Source: Paracyclopina nana (taxonomy: Eukaryota; Arthropoda; Copepoda; Cyclopoida; Cyclopettidae). From it: a stretch of 64,000 nucleotides of DNA. Shown one piece after another: positions 1 to 9,967 of this stretch. Position numbers and translations under genes: made by a program. The notes below the pieces were generated by a model, which worked only from the letters and a program-made list of their open reading frames with translations, searched no databases and had not been told where the DNA came from. The stretch's first letter is position 1; the number at the start of each line of letters is the position of its first letter. The stretch lies in NCBI GenBank assembly GCA_019096065.1, contig JAGUCH010000008.1, forward strand, positions 5,151,001 to 5,215,000, given 5' to 3'.

Positions 1-5
1 CGCAT

Positions 6-1983
6 TTAGTCATAGTAATTTACAAAGTAGCCCAAGGGAGCTATCAAATAGTAGACTGGGTTGTACATGTAGTAAATGTACGGTTTATGACCACGATTAT
101 TCATATTAGTGATGCTCTTAAGCAATTCGGGCTTTTCTTCCTCCATTATTATGGGTTTTATAGTTGAGTTGGAGGTTTTGTCGAAAAAATAGTAATTCAA
201 GTTCTGCTTGCTTTTAAACTTTGACACTTCTTTGCTCCGGAATGAACATTTGGCATTGGAGACATCCAGGAGCAGGTCAATAGTGGTCTGAGTCACTTTT
301 TGGAGCAGTTCCAAGCTGGTGAACTTTTTGGTCGCGTTGACGGACGCCGTGTCACATTCTTGGTGATAACAGTGCTTCATTTCTCCTCTGGCTGGGCCTG
401 TGTCAGTGACATGAATGGCTTTGAAAGAGCTGTAGTAGTTTTCATGATTGGCCAGCCAAAAACGCACGTGGTCTGACCTCAAAAAGGCCGAGTTCTTCTC
501 CAGAGTCGCTGTTGAATCCGGAATGGTCGCATTGATAGCTTTGGCAACCTCGAACTTTCTTAGGCCGAATTTGCCTTCCGGATCTTCTTGGGTGGACCAA
601 TGGTGCTTGAATAGGTTGACCAGTTCTGAGTCGTACCGCCTTGAAATAAGGCCGATGAAGTCTCCTTTGCTCTTTTCTTTTATGATTTCTCGGCTCGTTT
701 CCGGGAAGGAAGTCAAGTAAGCCTCTGAGACTATTTGAGATCCTTCTGAGCTATTATAAGACATCACTGAGTCAAGAACAATCGCTCCCTAAAAAATCAT
801 GGCCATGACTATTTTGGCCACCAGGTGGTGCTTCTTAACGCTGCCCTTTCAGCCGACAGCCGTCCAGCCGCAGCCAGCATCAAAAGCGCCATCTGGTGGA
901 AAATAAGCGCTTTACCTTTACTGAAGAGTAGTTGAATGGAATAAGTATTTCCCCGATGAGAAATTCATGCACAAAAGCCGCAGCCCCGTGTGTTCCAACT
1001 TCTTCAAGGTCAACTGCTGCCAATATGATGGAGTTGTCAAGGGAACATTTGCTGTCACCAATAGCCCGTGCAACTTCCAAAAGAGCAGCCACTCCGGATC
1101 CGTTGTCATCAAATCCGGGTGAATCTCTGACCGTATCCCAATGAGCAATAACAATGATCAGCTCATCTTGAGAAGTGCCCCAATTGCTTCCAGGAAAGAC
1201 TCCAATCAAATTTGACCCGTCTGCTTCCATAATGTGTCTTGGCATTTTGAGAGCCTGTATTGATTGGAATGGATTTTTCGGACAATTTTAATTAAGCTTA
1301 TTTTATACTGTTGCTTCTTGGGGTTGAAACTTCTGAGCACAAATGAATGTGCAAGCCAGTCCCAATTTCTTCCAAATGTACATTGCCACATTTTCTTTGT
1401 TGGGCTGATTGGCTGAGAATTTGTCCCATTCATGATTTCTTGGAACTGACAGAGGCCCATTGAGCATTGATAGCAAATGTCGAGGATTCAGTTTTGAGGG
1501 CTCTTCATTGGGCTCTTGCAAAATTTCCATATCGTTGATAAAGGTTGCCTGAGCAACATGACCCACAGTGAAATCATTTGTTTGAGAAAAATCAGCTGAG
1601 TGGATAAGTTTTCCACTTGCAATGATTACTTGCTTCAAACTTTCGTCAATCTCCTTGGTAACCTAAATATAGATGAAGTATTCAGAAAATTATCATTTCC
1701 CCTCGTTTTGTAAGAAAGCTTTTTTACTTGTCGAACATAGGTGAATTGTGAGTTCCCATGGCTGTAAGGGCTGATTAATGATTGGCAGTAAGCTTTGACT
1801 ATTTTAGCATATGCATCAGCGGACACATTGCTTGATTGACTTCCTTCCACAGATGACAAATCATTACATAAGACTGATTTAGCATAAATTATCTACATGG
1901 CAATGAGTTATGAAAAACTATCAAATCTCACCACTTTCCAATAAAATTACCAGGAGAAACGCCACGCGTCTGACATTCTTCAT
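6..1983 (-). CDS. Secreted M28-family zinc metallopeptidase (carboxypeptidase Q/aminopeptidase-like)
   Basis: Five exons join in frame: 1983-1932, 1873-1728, 1662-1309, 1254-916 and 788-6, giving about 557 residues. The start is the ATG of MKNVRRVAFLLVILLES, a clear signal peptide, so the product should be secreted or lysosomal. Zinc-site motifs of peptidase family M28 are visible. HWDTV places the first His at about residue 222. GFDDNGSG supplies the bridging Asp, DLEEVGTHGA the general-base Glu, and SDHVRFW the late His. In this family two zinc ions are held by His/Asp/Glu ligands and the enzyme trims amino-terminal or dipeptide substrates. All ligand motifs appear intact, so it is probably active. 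The natural substrate cannot be read from sequence. The 126-base last intron holds two CTCF-like sites. Confidence 0.88.
818..899. promoter_or_regulatory. Pair of convergent CTCF-like motifs
   Basis: Inside the last intron of the M28 peptidase, CCACCAGGTGGTGCT reads on the plus strand at 818-832 and CCACCAGATGGCGCT reads on the minus strand at 899-885. Both match the bilaterian CTCF core (AGGTGGCGC type). They face each other about 50 bases apart. Binding is inferred only. Confidence 0.4.
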
Positions 1984-2388
1984 TTCTTCCAGGTTTTTAC
2001 ATACTACTGGTGCCAAAAAGAGAAAACTTTAACTTTGCTCCAGAAATTCCCACTATCAACTTGCGCGTTGTGTGAGAATATCTATTTCCTTATTGGACAA
2101 GAGAGTGGAGGAGGCTGTTGGTAAAATAATTTATAGCACCAGATAAAAATGGATCCGGAAAATCTAAGCTGCTTATTTTGGGCCTCGTTTAGGCCATTCA
2201 CCTCAAAAACACTCAAAGCTAAAATGTTCTTTTTAAGTGCTAGCTACTCAATACGAGTAAAAATAGACGAGGGAAAAATCCATCAAATCTATACTTTGTA
2301 TTTACAAAAGTCAACTATTATCTTCCCTGTCACAGTCAAAATTAGCATTTTTTCCATATGGTCAATTTTCCAAACATGCGGCCTTTTT

Positions 2389-4432
2389 TCAAAATGAGCG
2401 CTTGATGATCTGTACAAAAGGGCAACAAGATGTGAATTTGACAATGCTGGATCGTTTGGCGACATCCGACGCGGATCTCTTGTTGACTGGATTAACCAGT
2501 AAAGTGGTTGTTCCATAGCTGTCTTCATTCTTCACCTCTTTCTTCACCTTTTGACCCTTGAGGGGGACTGTCAGCTGGTTTCCGAAGTGTTGACATGGCA
2601 TAGGCTGCTGTCTGCCTGTGCCTGAATTTGCTGGGCTCACTTTCACCTCTGGAATAACAATGTTAGCTTGCTGCAACTCAGCTGTCAGCTGTTGTTGTTG
2701 CTGCTGCTGCTGCTCTTGAAGGTTGTTTTCCTTGGCTTCAGCCTCGATTTCCATCTGGATAGCAAGCTCTATTGCTTCCACGCAAGTCAAGGTCTTATTT
2801 TTGTTCTGTTGTTGTTGGCTATTTTGTTTGCTGTCCACGCTGCCCTTGTTGAGATCTTCTTGGCTGTTTCTCAAGGAAGAGGGCAAGCTTTTGCAGTACC
2901 TTGATTTCAGGTGTTTGCTATTGGCCTCTTCACAATGGTTGTGGTAGTCATCCACCTCCAATGTTTTCTTGAACTCTCTCACCTTTGTGGCTGGCGATTT
3001 GTCCACTGTGGGCTTGATCTCAATGGTGGGAGAATTCTGCACTGAATACAGGTTCAGTTTGGACTTTTGCTTGCTCCAATCAAACTCATAGTCCTCTTCC
3101 CAGCCATGCCGGCTAAGGCAGCCGCGAAAAAGAGATTTTAAGTAGTTGTAGTCTGGATTCTGGGTGAATCTCAGCGTTCTGCAGTAGCGCAGGTAAACAC
3201 CAAACTCCCATGGGTGTTGCCTGGCCAAGTCGGCCACTTCAGTTTGCTCCTTGATCTTCCCAATGATCTGGTACCTCTTTCGGTTGTCATCACATTTAAC
3301 ACCTTGCCAAGGCAGATTGCCTAGGCTGAGGAAATAGTAGAAGACATACCCAAGGGCTTCCAAATCATCTCTCCTAGATTGCTCTTTCCCCTAAAATAGA
3401 AACTTCTTCAGAAAAGTAATCATGATTTTTTCATCATCTTACTTGGTGGGCATTGATGCTCATGTATCGCACAGTTCCTGTCAGGTTTTTGTTTTCAGAG
3501 TAGTCGATGTGCCTTCCTGTTTCGGGGTCTATGAATTGCTTGGCCAGTCCAAAATCAACGATATGGATGATGTGAGAGCTGTTTTTGGAGAACCTTCCCA
3601 CCAAGCAGTTTTCAGGCTTGATGTCTCGATAGATGAGGTTTTTCCTAAGTACCAATGAGAGCGTATTATTAGGCGCGTTAATTAGGATTAGGGAACAAAA
3701 GCTTGTTGTTGCTGATGCTGAAAAGCTCTTTATAATTAAGACTTACTTATGGATGTGTTCGATTCGAGAGAGAAGTTGGATGGCAATCAATAGGATCGTC
3801 TTCACAGAAAACTTTCTGCCCATTTTGTTAAAAAGCTCTTCCAAGTTGGGCCCCAACAATTCCATGACAAGGGAATTGTATTTGCCGCCACAAGTGCCAA
3901 AATGGTACACTTTTGGCACTCCTACCCTTCCATGGTCCAAAGCCTGCATAAGAAAAAAAATGACTTGCAATTTTTACCTAGAAACTAATTTGCCCTCCAG
4001 GTGGCGCTTTGCCTACTGGCTGCTCGGCCGAGGGCAGAATGGGCAGTCGCGCGGCCCTCTATGATAAATTACCTTATAAAATCTATGCTCCAAGAAGAGC
4101 ATGGGTATCCTTGCGTTAACCGGTTCCAATTTGATGGCCACTTGATGTCCAGATTCGATGTCTTTGCCCATTCGCAGTTGGCCAAACGCTCCATTTGCAA
4201 TCTTTTTGCCTACCAAATATCGATTTGCAACCAGGAGCTCAGCAGGGGCTGCCTTTGATTGATACTGAGCAAGGCTCAAAAATTTGCGGACAGCAAAAAG
4301 TTTCTTCCAATTTTGCCTTGCGAGGCCACCAGTCGTTTCAGCTGTTTCTCCTTTGGCATTGGCCTCATTGGCACCTCCTGATTCTGCCACTTTCTCCATA
4401 TTGGCCTCTTTGACTTCCACAAGAACTGCCAT
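2389..4432 (-). CDS. Casein kinase I gamma (gilgamesh-type) serine/threonine kinase
   Basis: Four exons join in frame: 4432-4073, 3943-3747, 3644-3443 and 3390-2389, giving about 586 residues. A roughly 80-residue N-terminal extension precedes the kinase domain. The nucleotide loop reads [14 protein letters not shown], with Ala where CK1 gamma normally has the first Gly. VAIKLEP carries the catalytic Lys, [10 protein letters not shown] is the catalytic loop and [10 protein letters not shown] holds [12 protein letters not shown] is the CK1-specific SIN segment. After the kinase domain comes a long low-complexity tail with a glutamine run, then a CKI-gamma C-terminal part ending [13 protein letters not shown]. 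The paired cysteines near basic residues resemble the palmitoylation site that anchors CK1 gamma to the plasma membrane, where family members phosphorylate Wnt co-receptors. Confidence is high for the family. Confidence 0.9.
3993..4010 (+). promoter_or_regulatory. CTCF-like motif in casein kinase intron 1
   Basis: CCCTCCAGGTGGCGCTTT lies in the 129-base first intron of the casein kinase gene and matches the AGGTGGCGC core recognised by CTCF. Occupancy is inference. Confidence 0.4.
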
Positions 4433-6050
4433 GTTAAACAGGTAGTGATCCTTGCAGCCTCGCTACTTTTCTGACGGAGAGGCTCTTGATGATGGATGCA
4501 ATAGCGGCTTTTGCTCTTTCTAGCTGCTCTCATTTAAAGCTCCTACTTATTTGCTGTAATATTTCCAACGTCACAATTTTACTCCACGAAGGAGGCTGAA
4601 AATAGCGAAAGATTGTTCAAGGTGCGTATGAAAACATTCCTTGTATTATAAATAGGTAGTGTTAAATCATATCTTCAATTTCATCTTTTAACATCCAATA
4701 TTCATGCAAATTTAACATTAAAAGAAGTTAAATATGACCATCAACTTATCAAAAGAGCTTTGTGTTCCTTATTCTGAATGAACGTTTTAAAATACTGTTT
4801 TCCTCATGGTAATCATGATATCCAGTTGCCAAGTTACTTTCAAGAGTACTTTTTGACCAAGCAGAATAATTGCCGGTATCTCCTATGATTCAGGCTTAAT
4901 TAACATTACGTAAATACAACCGCACTAGGTTTGACATAGTATTTTACTAACTGTAACCGGTTTTACTCGCGAGTAAATTCACTTTGCCGATCGTGTCAGC
5001 TTTTTTGCAAACCCCGTGACGTCACAACATGGCATTCCGGCAAGTTCATTTCGCTCGGAAAATCGGTCACAGTTAATAAAATTTGACTTGCTGCTTCTCA
5101 GGACTTCGAAGGTAACGTAAATAATGCCCTCGGTGAGTAAAATAAAACCTCGCCACACTATTCCCCTCGCTTCGCTCGGTTCAAGATTCGGCTTGGTTTC
5201 ATTTACTCACCTAGGGCAATTTTTACTTACCTTCTCAGTCCCGAAAAGCAGCAAGTAAAATACTATTATATTATAGTAGTGAGTATTTTTTATCCCAATG
5301 CAGTGTCATTTGTAAAAATAGGCTACAACGTGAAACAACCGTTGAAAAAATTGTAGGATGAAAAAAGCATCATCCATTTATCCGAACTAATAGCATGCTC
5401 TCAAGTAGATTCTATTAATAAGTCATTCATGTTACGGTCTAATTCCTTTGCAGCGTATTACGATCTGATAGGAATAAGGTGAGCTCTTGCTTAGGGCAAC
5501 AAAAGAGTTGGAACGTGTTGCGGCGAGCATGTAAAGTGTAGTTGCAAAAAGCCTGCAAAAAAGTTGGTGCCTGCAATGAAGTGCAGAAAAAAGGTTGCAC
5601 CGTAATCAAGCCAGCTGAGTGTATAGAGGAGTAGGCCTAAATAAAAAGCTATTCATTGGTTCTGGCTGGGACTGCATTAACTTGGTGGCCTTGGAAGGTC
5701 ATTGCAGCCTTGAAAAGCTCTTTCGTGACTGCTACTATTCTATAAGCTATGTAGTCGTATGTCTTATGTCTTTGTGCAACTCTACTGTGACGTCATTTGG
5801 CAAGTTTGCCTCTGATCAGCTGAGTCTTCGCTCAGAGCATCTGGCGTTTTTCGGCAACATTCTGGTGGTAAAAATGGCCCTGCATAAAGCAGCGTTGATG
5901 AATGCGCACGCTCTAGCTGCGCACGTACCACACTGCTATACACACTCGCTGTGTAGAAGGAGAGCAGCTGGTGGCTTTGTACTCATATTATTGCGTTCTT
6001 GCTGCCATCACTATGGTAATCATGTGAAATAGAGGCAAAAAGCAGCCAGC
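4433..6050. other. Intergenic region between divergent casein kinase and F-box genes
   Basis: This 1.6 kb stretch must hold the promoters of the two divergent genes. I see no convincing coding exon. Two perfect cAMP-response palindromes TGACGTCA occur at 5017-5024 and 5788-5795. The open frame at 5619-6032 has no recognisable homology and is more likely leader or chance sequence. Confidence 0.5.
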
Positions 6051-7816
6051 ATGCCGTTCATTTCAAAAGATTGGCGTAGTCCTGGAGAGGAGTGGGTGAA
6101 ATATGAAGGTGGCTGGGAGAAGAAGTCAGTGGTGACCATTGCTGACTTGTCCAAAGCCAGCCAAAATAACCACCTGGATTTGTGGACGTTTGAAAACGAC
6201 AATGGTAAAACAATGGGCATGGCAACAGTGAATGCTCGTAAAAAAAGCCACCATAGTGAGAGCACTACCAACAGAGAGAATGAGGATCATGTGATGAGGC
6301 ACCGGTTCCTTTTGGAAGATCACATCAGAAGAGTGCGAAGATGGACCGAAAACCAAAACCAAAATCAGCCGAGGCCAGTATGCAATCGGTCCTATAGGTA
6401 TAATTTTCTCATCTTGTTTTTTCAATGTAGAAAACATTGAGTCGGGTTGGGTCACCTTTTAATTTGACTCATTTGTGCAGCGCCCTCTACAATTTTCACT
6501 TTTGGCAATAAGAGATTTCATAAGGTATTGGCAAATCCACAGTGGACGTTTTTTATGAAAAGCGGCCAAGCATGACATTGAAGATTTATCACATGTGCTC
6601 TATATTTGCAGCAATACCTTCTTTCGATTGGAGCCTAATGGTGCGGTACCCTATTGTCCCATTACTGTCAAAAGCACCCGTGAAATAGCTGGTTTCAACG
6701 GCCTCGCTGAAGCCTTGCTAAGGCTGGATTTCATTCGAGCTGTATCTGACATAAGAAGATTTCATTACGTCAGCCAGCTTATGTATTTGCTATTGGCACA
6801 TGACAAGCTTAGCCAATTGCCTGGAGCAGCCCAGAAAATACTCTTCCGGATGCTGGAGGAGATGGCATGCACTGTGTTCAAGTTCCAGACCAATGAGCAC
6901 GTGTTCAGGCGGCTCATGGATGAGCTTCAAACCACCATGACTATTTACAGAGTCTGGGGCAGCCATCTTGGATCATCACAGCTGTTCAAGCAGCATTTGG
7001 AGTCACGGAGGAGGATCACTGAATTCGTGGAGAAAATGCAGGTAAGCTGGCAAATTAATAAGTGGGATTATTGCCTCGACTCACATTTCTTGAGACGAAA
7101 AGGTAATTTTCTTCACATGCTTTCCGCATGGCACACAAATCTCGATAACTTTCATAATAAGCTTATATACGCTTATGCATGCATGCAGGAGCTCACGCAT
7201 ATCTTTTGAACCTTATATAAATTCCTGCTATTAATTAAGTGGGTTTTTAGGTTGAATACAAGCAAGATTTGGCCACTCCATCTAGTCCTGGATTGGTAAC
7301 AGCTCTTCCGGAAGAGTGTATTCGTGAGATCCTTTTGAGGCTGTCAGATCCTCGTGATTTGGAGAGGGCATCAAACACATGCGAAACAATGAAATCAGTC
7401 GTGTCTGAAAAACGAGTTTGGAGGGAACTCGTACAGACTCATTTCACCAAGATTCAGGTCTCTTACTAGGGTTAAGTAATTGATAATGTGTATGATGACT
7501 GACCATGGTATTCTCTTCTCAGATCGAATTCGTACTGCACGAAAAGCCAGATTTGAAAGAGTCCAAAGATTGGAAAGAGTTGTATGCAGCTCTGAGGAGA
7601 AAGTACGGCATTAGGGAAGAATTCACTGAGATGCTGATATTATGCAGGAAATGCTGTGCCCTCTTTTGGAAGAGCCTTGGGCATCCTTGTTTTGTCCTTG
7701 AGACGTCCTCTGATGATGACGAGTCTTGTGACTCTGATCAAGATCAAATTAACAACAAAGAGGGAGAATTGATTCCAGTCACTCCTACGTCCTTTCTCAC
7801 CTTTTTCTCTGTGTAA
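6051..7816 (+). CDS. F-box protein of the FBXO25/FBXO32 (atrogin-1) family
   Basis: Four exons join in frame: 6051-6397, 6612-7041, 7251-7457 and 7523-7816, giving about 425 residues. The start MPFISKDWRSPGEEWVK matches the hallmark amino terminus of FBXO32/FBXO25. The middle region (from LEPNGAVPYCPI, through NGLAEALLRLDF, to the helices before the F-box) follows the family. The F-box itself is ALPEECIREILLRLSDPRDL at about residues 272-291 and onward. The C-terminal LILCRKCCALFWKSLGHPC matches the conserved Cys/His patch. In vertebrates these proteins recruit substrates to SCF ubiquitin ligases; FBXO32 drives muscle protein breakdown and is induced by FoxO. An acidic insert (SSDDDESCDSDQDQ) near the C-terminus is lineage-specific. 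Intron 1 contains a half copy of a dispersed GGGTCACC repeat. Confidence 0.92.
6449..6496 (+). repeat. GGGTCACC repeat, half copy
   Basis: This copy starts GGGTCACC and ends GCGCCCTCTACAATTTT, as do the copies near 8175, 9034, 38104 and 42854. It lies in intron 1 of the F-box gene. No matching right arm was found within the intron. Confidence 0.65.
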
Positions 7817-8547
7817 AAAAAATCACTGTACATCTAACTCCACCTAAATACATGCTCTAACTGATATATGATAAGCATACATTCAGTGTCAAATCGAAAC
7901 AACAACGAGCTATCATATATGTAAATAAATAGGCTTTTAACGTGAGCTGTTCTCTATTTATTAAAGGATCTCATGATTTGAAATAGCGGGGCCAGTATTC
8001 AAGGCTGCAGCAATTCACAGCTTACTGCTATGCATCCAACAGTCGAAAAAATACTAAAATAGTATTCATGTGTTCTAGGAGTATTGTCTACTTTTTTCCC
8101 AGTGAGCTGCTGAGAGCTGAGCCTTGCCGCAATAGCAATATAGTTAGTATTGGTTACTTTTAAATAGTCGGGCCGGGTCACTTTACGCCATTCACATTAA
8201 AAGCGCCCTCTACAATTTTGGCTTCTTTTGGAACCTTTCTTCATCAAGTGAATAAATCACAAAGGATGCTTTAGAAATGAATGGCACCAACTGACTAAGC
8301 ATGAATGATGAGTTGTTAGTAAATATATACGTCTTCTAGTAGGTATTATAGCTTGAAAAAGATATTTTTAAAAGTATGCATGTATATAGGGAGGAGCTTT
8401 AAATAGTAGTATTGTGAGTAAGAAATTACTTGCTTTGTTATATAGTATATAAGGTTAAATATGATGTAGTAGTTTGACGTCCCGTTGGTTTTAAAAATAA
8501 TAATTGTTATATGAGGTGGAGGACTTGGTGGAGGAAATCACACTTGG
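7817..8547. other. Intergenic region between convergent genes
   Basis: This is 3' flanking sequence for the F-box gene and the phosphatase. An AATAAA lies near 7924. A half copy of the GGGTCACC repeat lies at 8175-8219. No coding exon is seen. Confidence 0.5.
8175..8219 (+). repeat. GGGTCACC repeat, half copy
   Basis: It begins GGGTCAC and ends AAGCGCCCTCTACAATTTTG, matching the internal block of the foldback element at 9034-9161. Confidence 0.65.
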
Positions 8548-9967
8548 CTACCAAAAGGGTTTCTTATTGAGCAAATTTTCGTGATCTGCCAATTGCTGAA
8601 GGAATCCTGGGTTGGGCCTAATTGGTCTGGACTGTCTAATTGTCTGCAAAGCCTCGGCCGAGGACATGTTCTTCTTCATCATGAGGTAGGCTGCCACCAC
8701 AGTGGCGGATCGGGACCAGCCCATCACGCAGTTCACCACCACAAGGCCGTTGCGGTTCAAGGCCTCGTCAATGAAGTCTGTGGTGCGTCCAAAGAATCGG
8801 GCAATATTTGACATTGGGTGGTCGTCCACGTGGAACCCAAAGTAGGAGATCCCGTGAAGGGGGTATTTGGCCGGGTTCACCGGAACATGGCGTTCAGCCG
8901 TGTTTAACACGTGCGTCACGCCTATCTTTTTCAAGTATTCCACATTTTGAATGGTTTCTCCATTGCCCAAAATAATGCCTGGGTACACCTAGAATAAGAT
9001 GGTCAGCGTATTTTTCCCATTTAAATACGCGTTGGGTCACCTTGAGTAATTATTCTCAAGTGAAGCGCCCCCTACAATTTTGAAGCTAAACCGCAAGATT
9101 TCAAAAGAATGTCAAATTGTAGATGGCGCTTCAAATGAGAGTCTAGTGATTTTGGTGACCCTGCACGACTTGTCAAGCTACCTTGTCGCAATCGATACCC
9201 ATCACCTTCCTTTCTTCCCAATCAGAGGCATTATGGAAGCCTGGCATGACCCTATGCTCCCTGGTCCTGGTATGCACAATGGAGTCAATGAGTTCATCAC
9301 GGGTCCTCTCTTTGGAAACGGACGGAGATCGCCGGACGTATCGGGCACTCGTAGAGGCCGAGCCTGCTGGCATACTATGGTCACTTGAAGAATGCCCATT
9401 CAGGCCACGCCCACTCGAGGTTTCGTCCCTGAAGCTATCCCTGATCAGAGTGCGTACAGGTGCGATGGTTTGCCTGTACTTGAACTCGTCTATTCTGGAT
9501 GGGGATAAGCTCACGCTTCTCGTATATGGAGGCCGCGTTGATCTGAAAAAAGAACTTTTTAAGCTGCTCTCAAATTGTATTGCGGAAAAGTAGCAGAACG
9601 ACCCATTTAATGATCTTTAAAAAAGGTGCAATCAGGACAAAAAACTTCTTCGACGACCGCGCGCTCGAGCATTTTCTAGCGCATGTTTGCTTTGGCATAT
9701 CTTATGCTTTCACCTTGAAAGGCTGGATTCGAAGTTGGACATGCCTGCTGTTGCAGCATTGGGACTGGTTCCATACGAGGACGATCTTGATACAGACTGG
9801 ATCGTGTAGGTGGGTAATGGAGGCCTGTATCGGGTGGGCGGGTAGTCTGTGTTGCGCTGAGGGCCAAATCGACGGGCTCCGAGGTCGAGGGAAGAGGCTG
9901 CACCCCCATAACGATATCCAGAGGAACTACTGGTGCGCCCCGATGACCCATAGACCGAAGAGTGCAT
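8548..9967 (-). CDS. Atypical dual-specificity phosphatase with Asn in place of the active-site His
   Basis: Three exons join in frame: 9967-9714, 9542-9182 and 8988-8548, giving about 351 residues. The first ~200 residues are Ser/Arg/Tyr-rich and unlike known domains. The C-terminal domain starts at DKVYPGIILGNGETIQN and follows the DUSP3/DUSP13/DUSP29 type: ITHVLNTAE-like strand, HVDDHPM loop with the general-acid Asp, then the signature loop VNCVMGWSRSATVVAAYLMM. The catalytic Cys and Arg of CX5R are present, but the residue before Cys is Asn where the family has His. The His normally lowers the Cys pKa, so activity may be reduced or altered. The final helix IRQSRPIRPNPGFLQQL is typical. 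It could be an active phosphatase or a partly degenerate one. Confidence 0.85.
9034..9161. mobile_element. Foldback element of the GGGTCACC family, complete copy
   Basis: The ends are GGGTCACC and its complement GGTGACCC. The inner arms also mirror each other: a GAAGCGCCCCCTACAATTT block on the left faces an AAATTGTAGATGGCGCTTC block on the right. The 128-base unit sits in the second intron of the phosphatase. I could not define a target-site duplication. Confidence 0.65.

Noticed and set aside
5619..6032. 137-residue open frame upstream of the F-box gene
   Set aside because: No recognisable domain. The F-box protein start at 6051 matches its family's true amino terminus.
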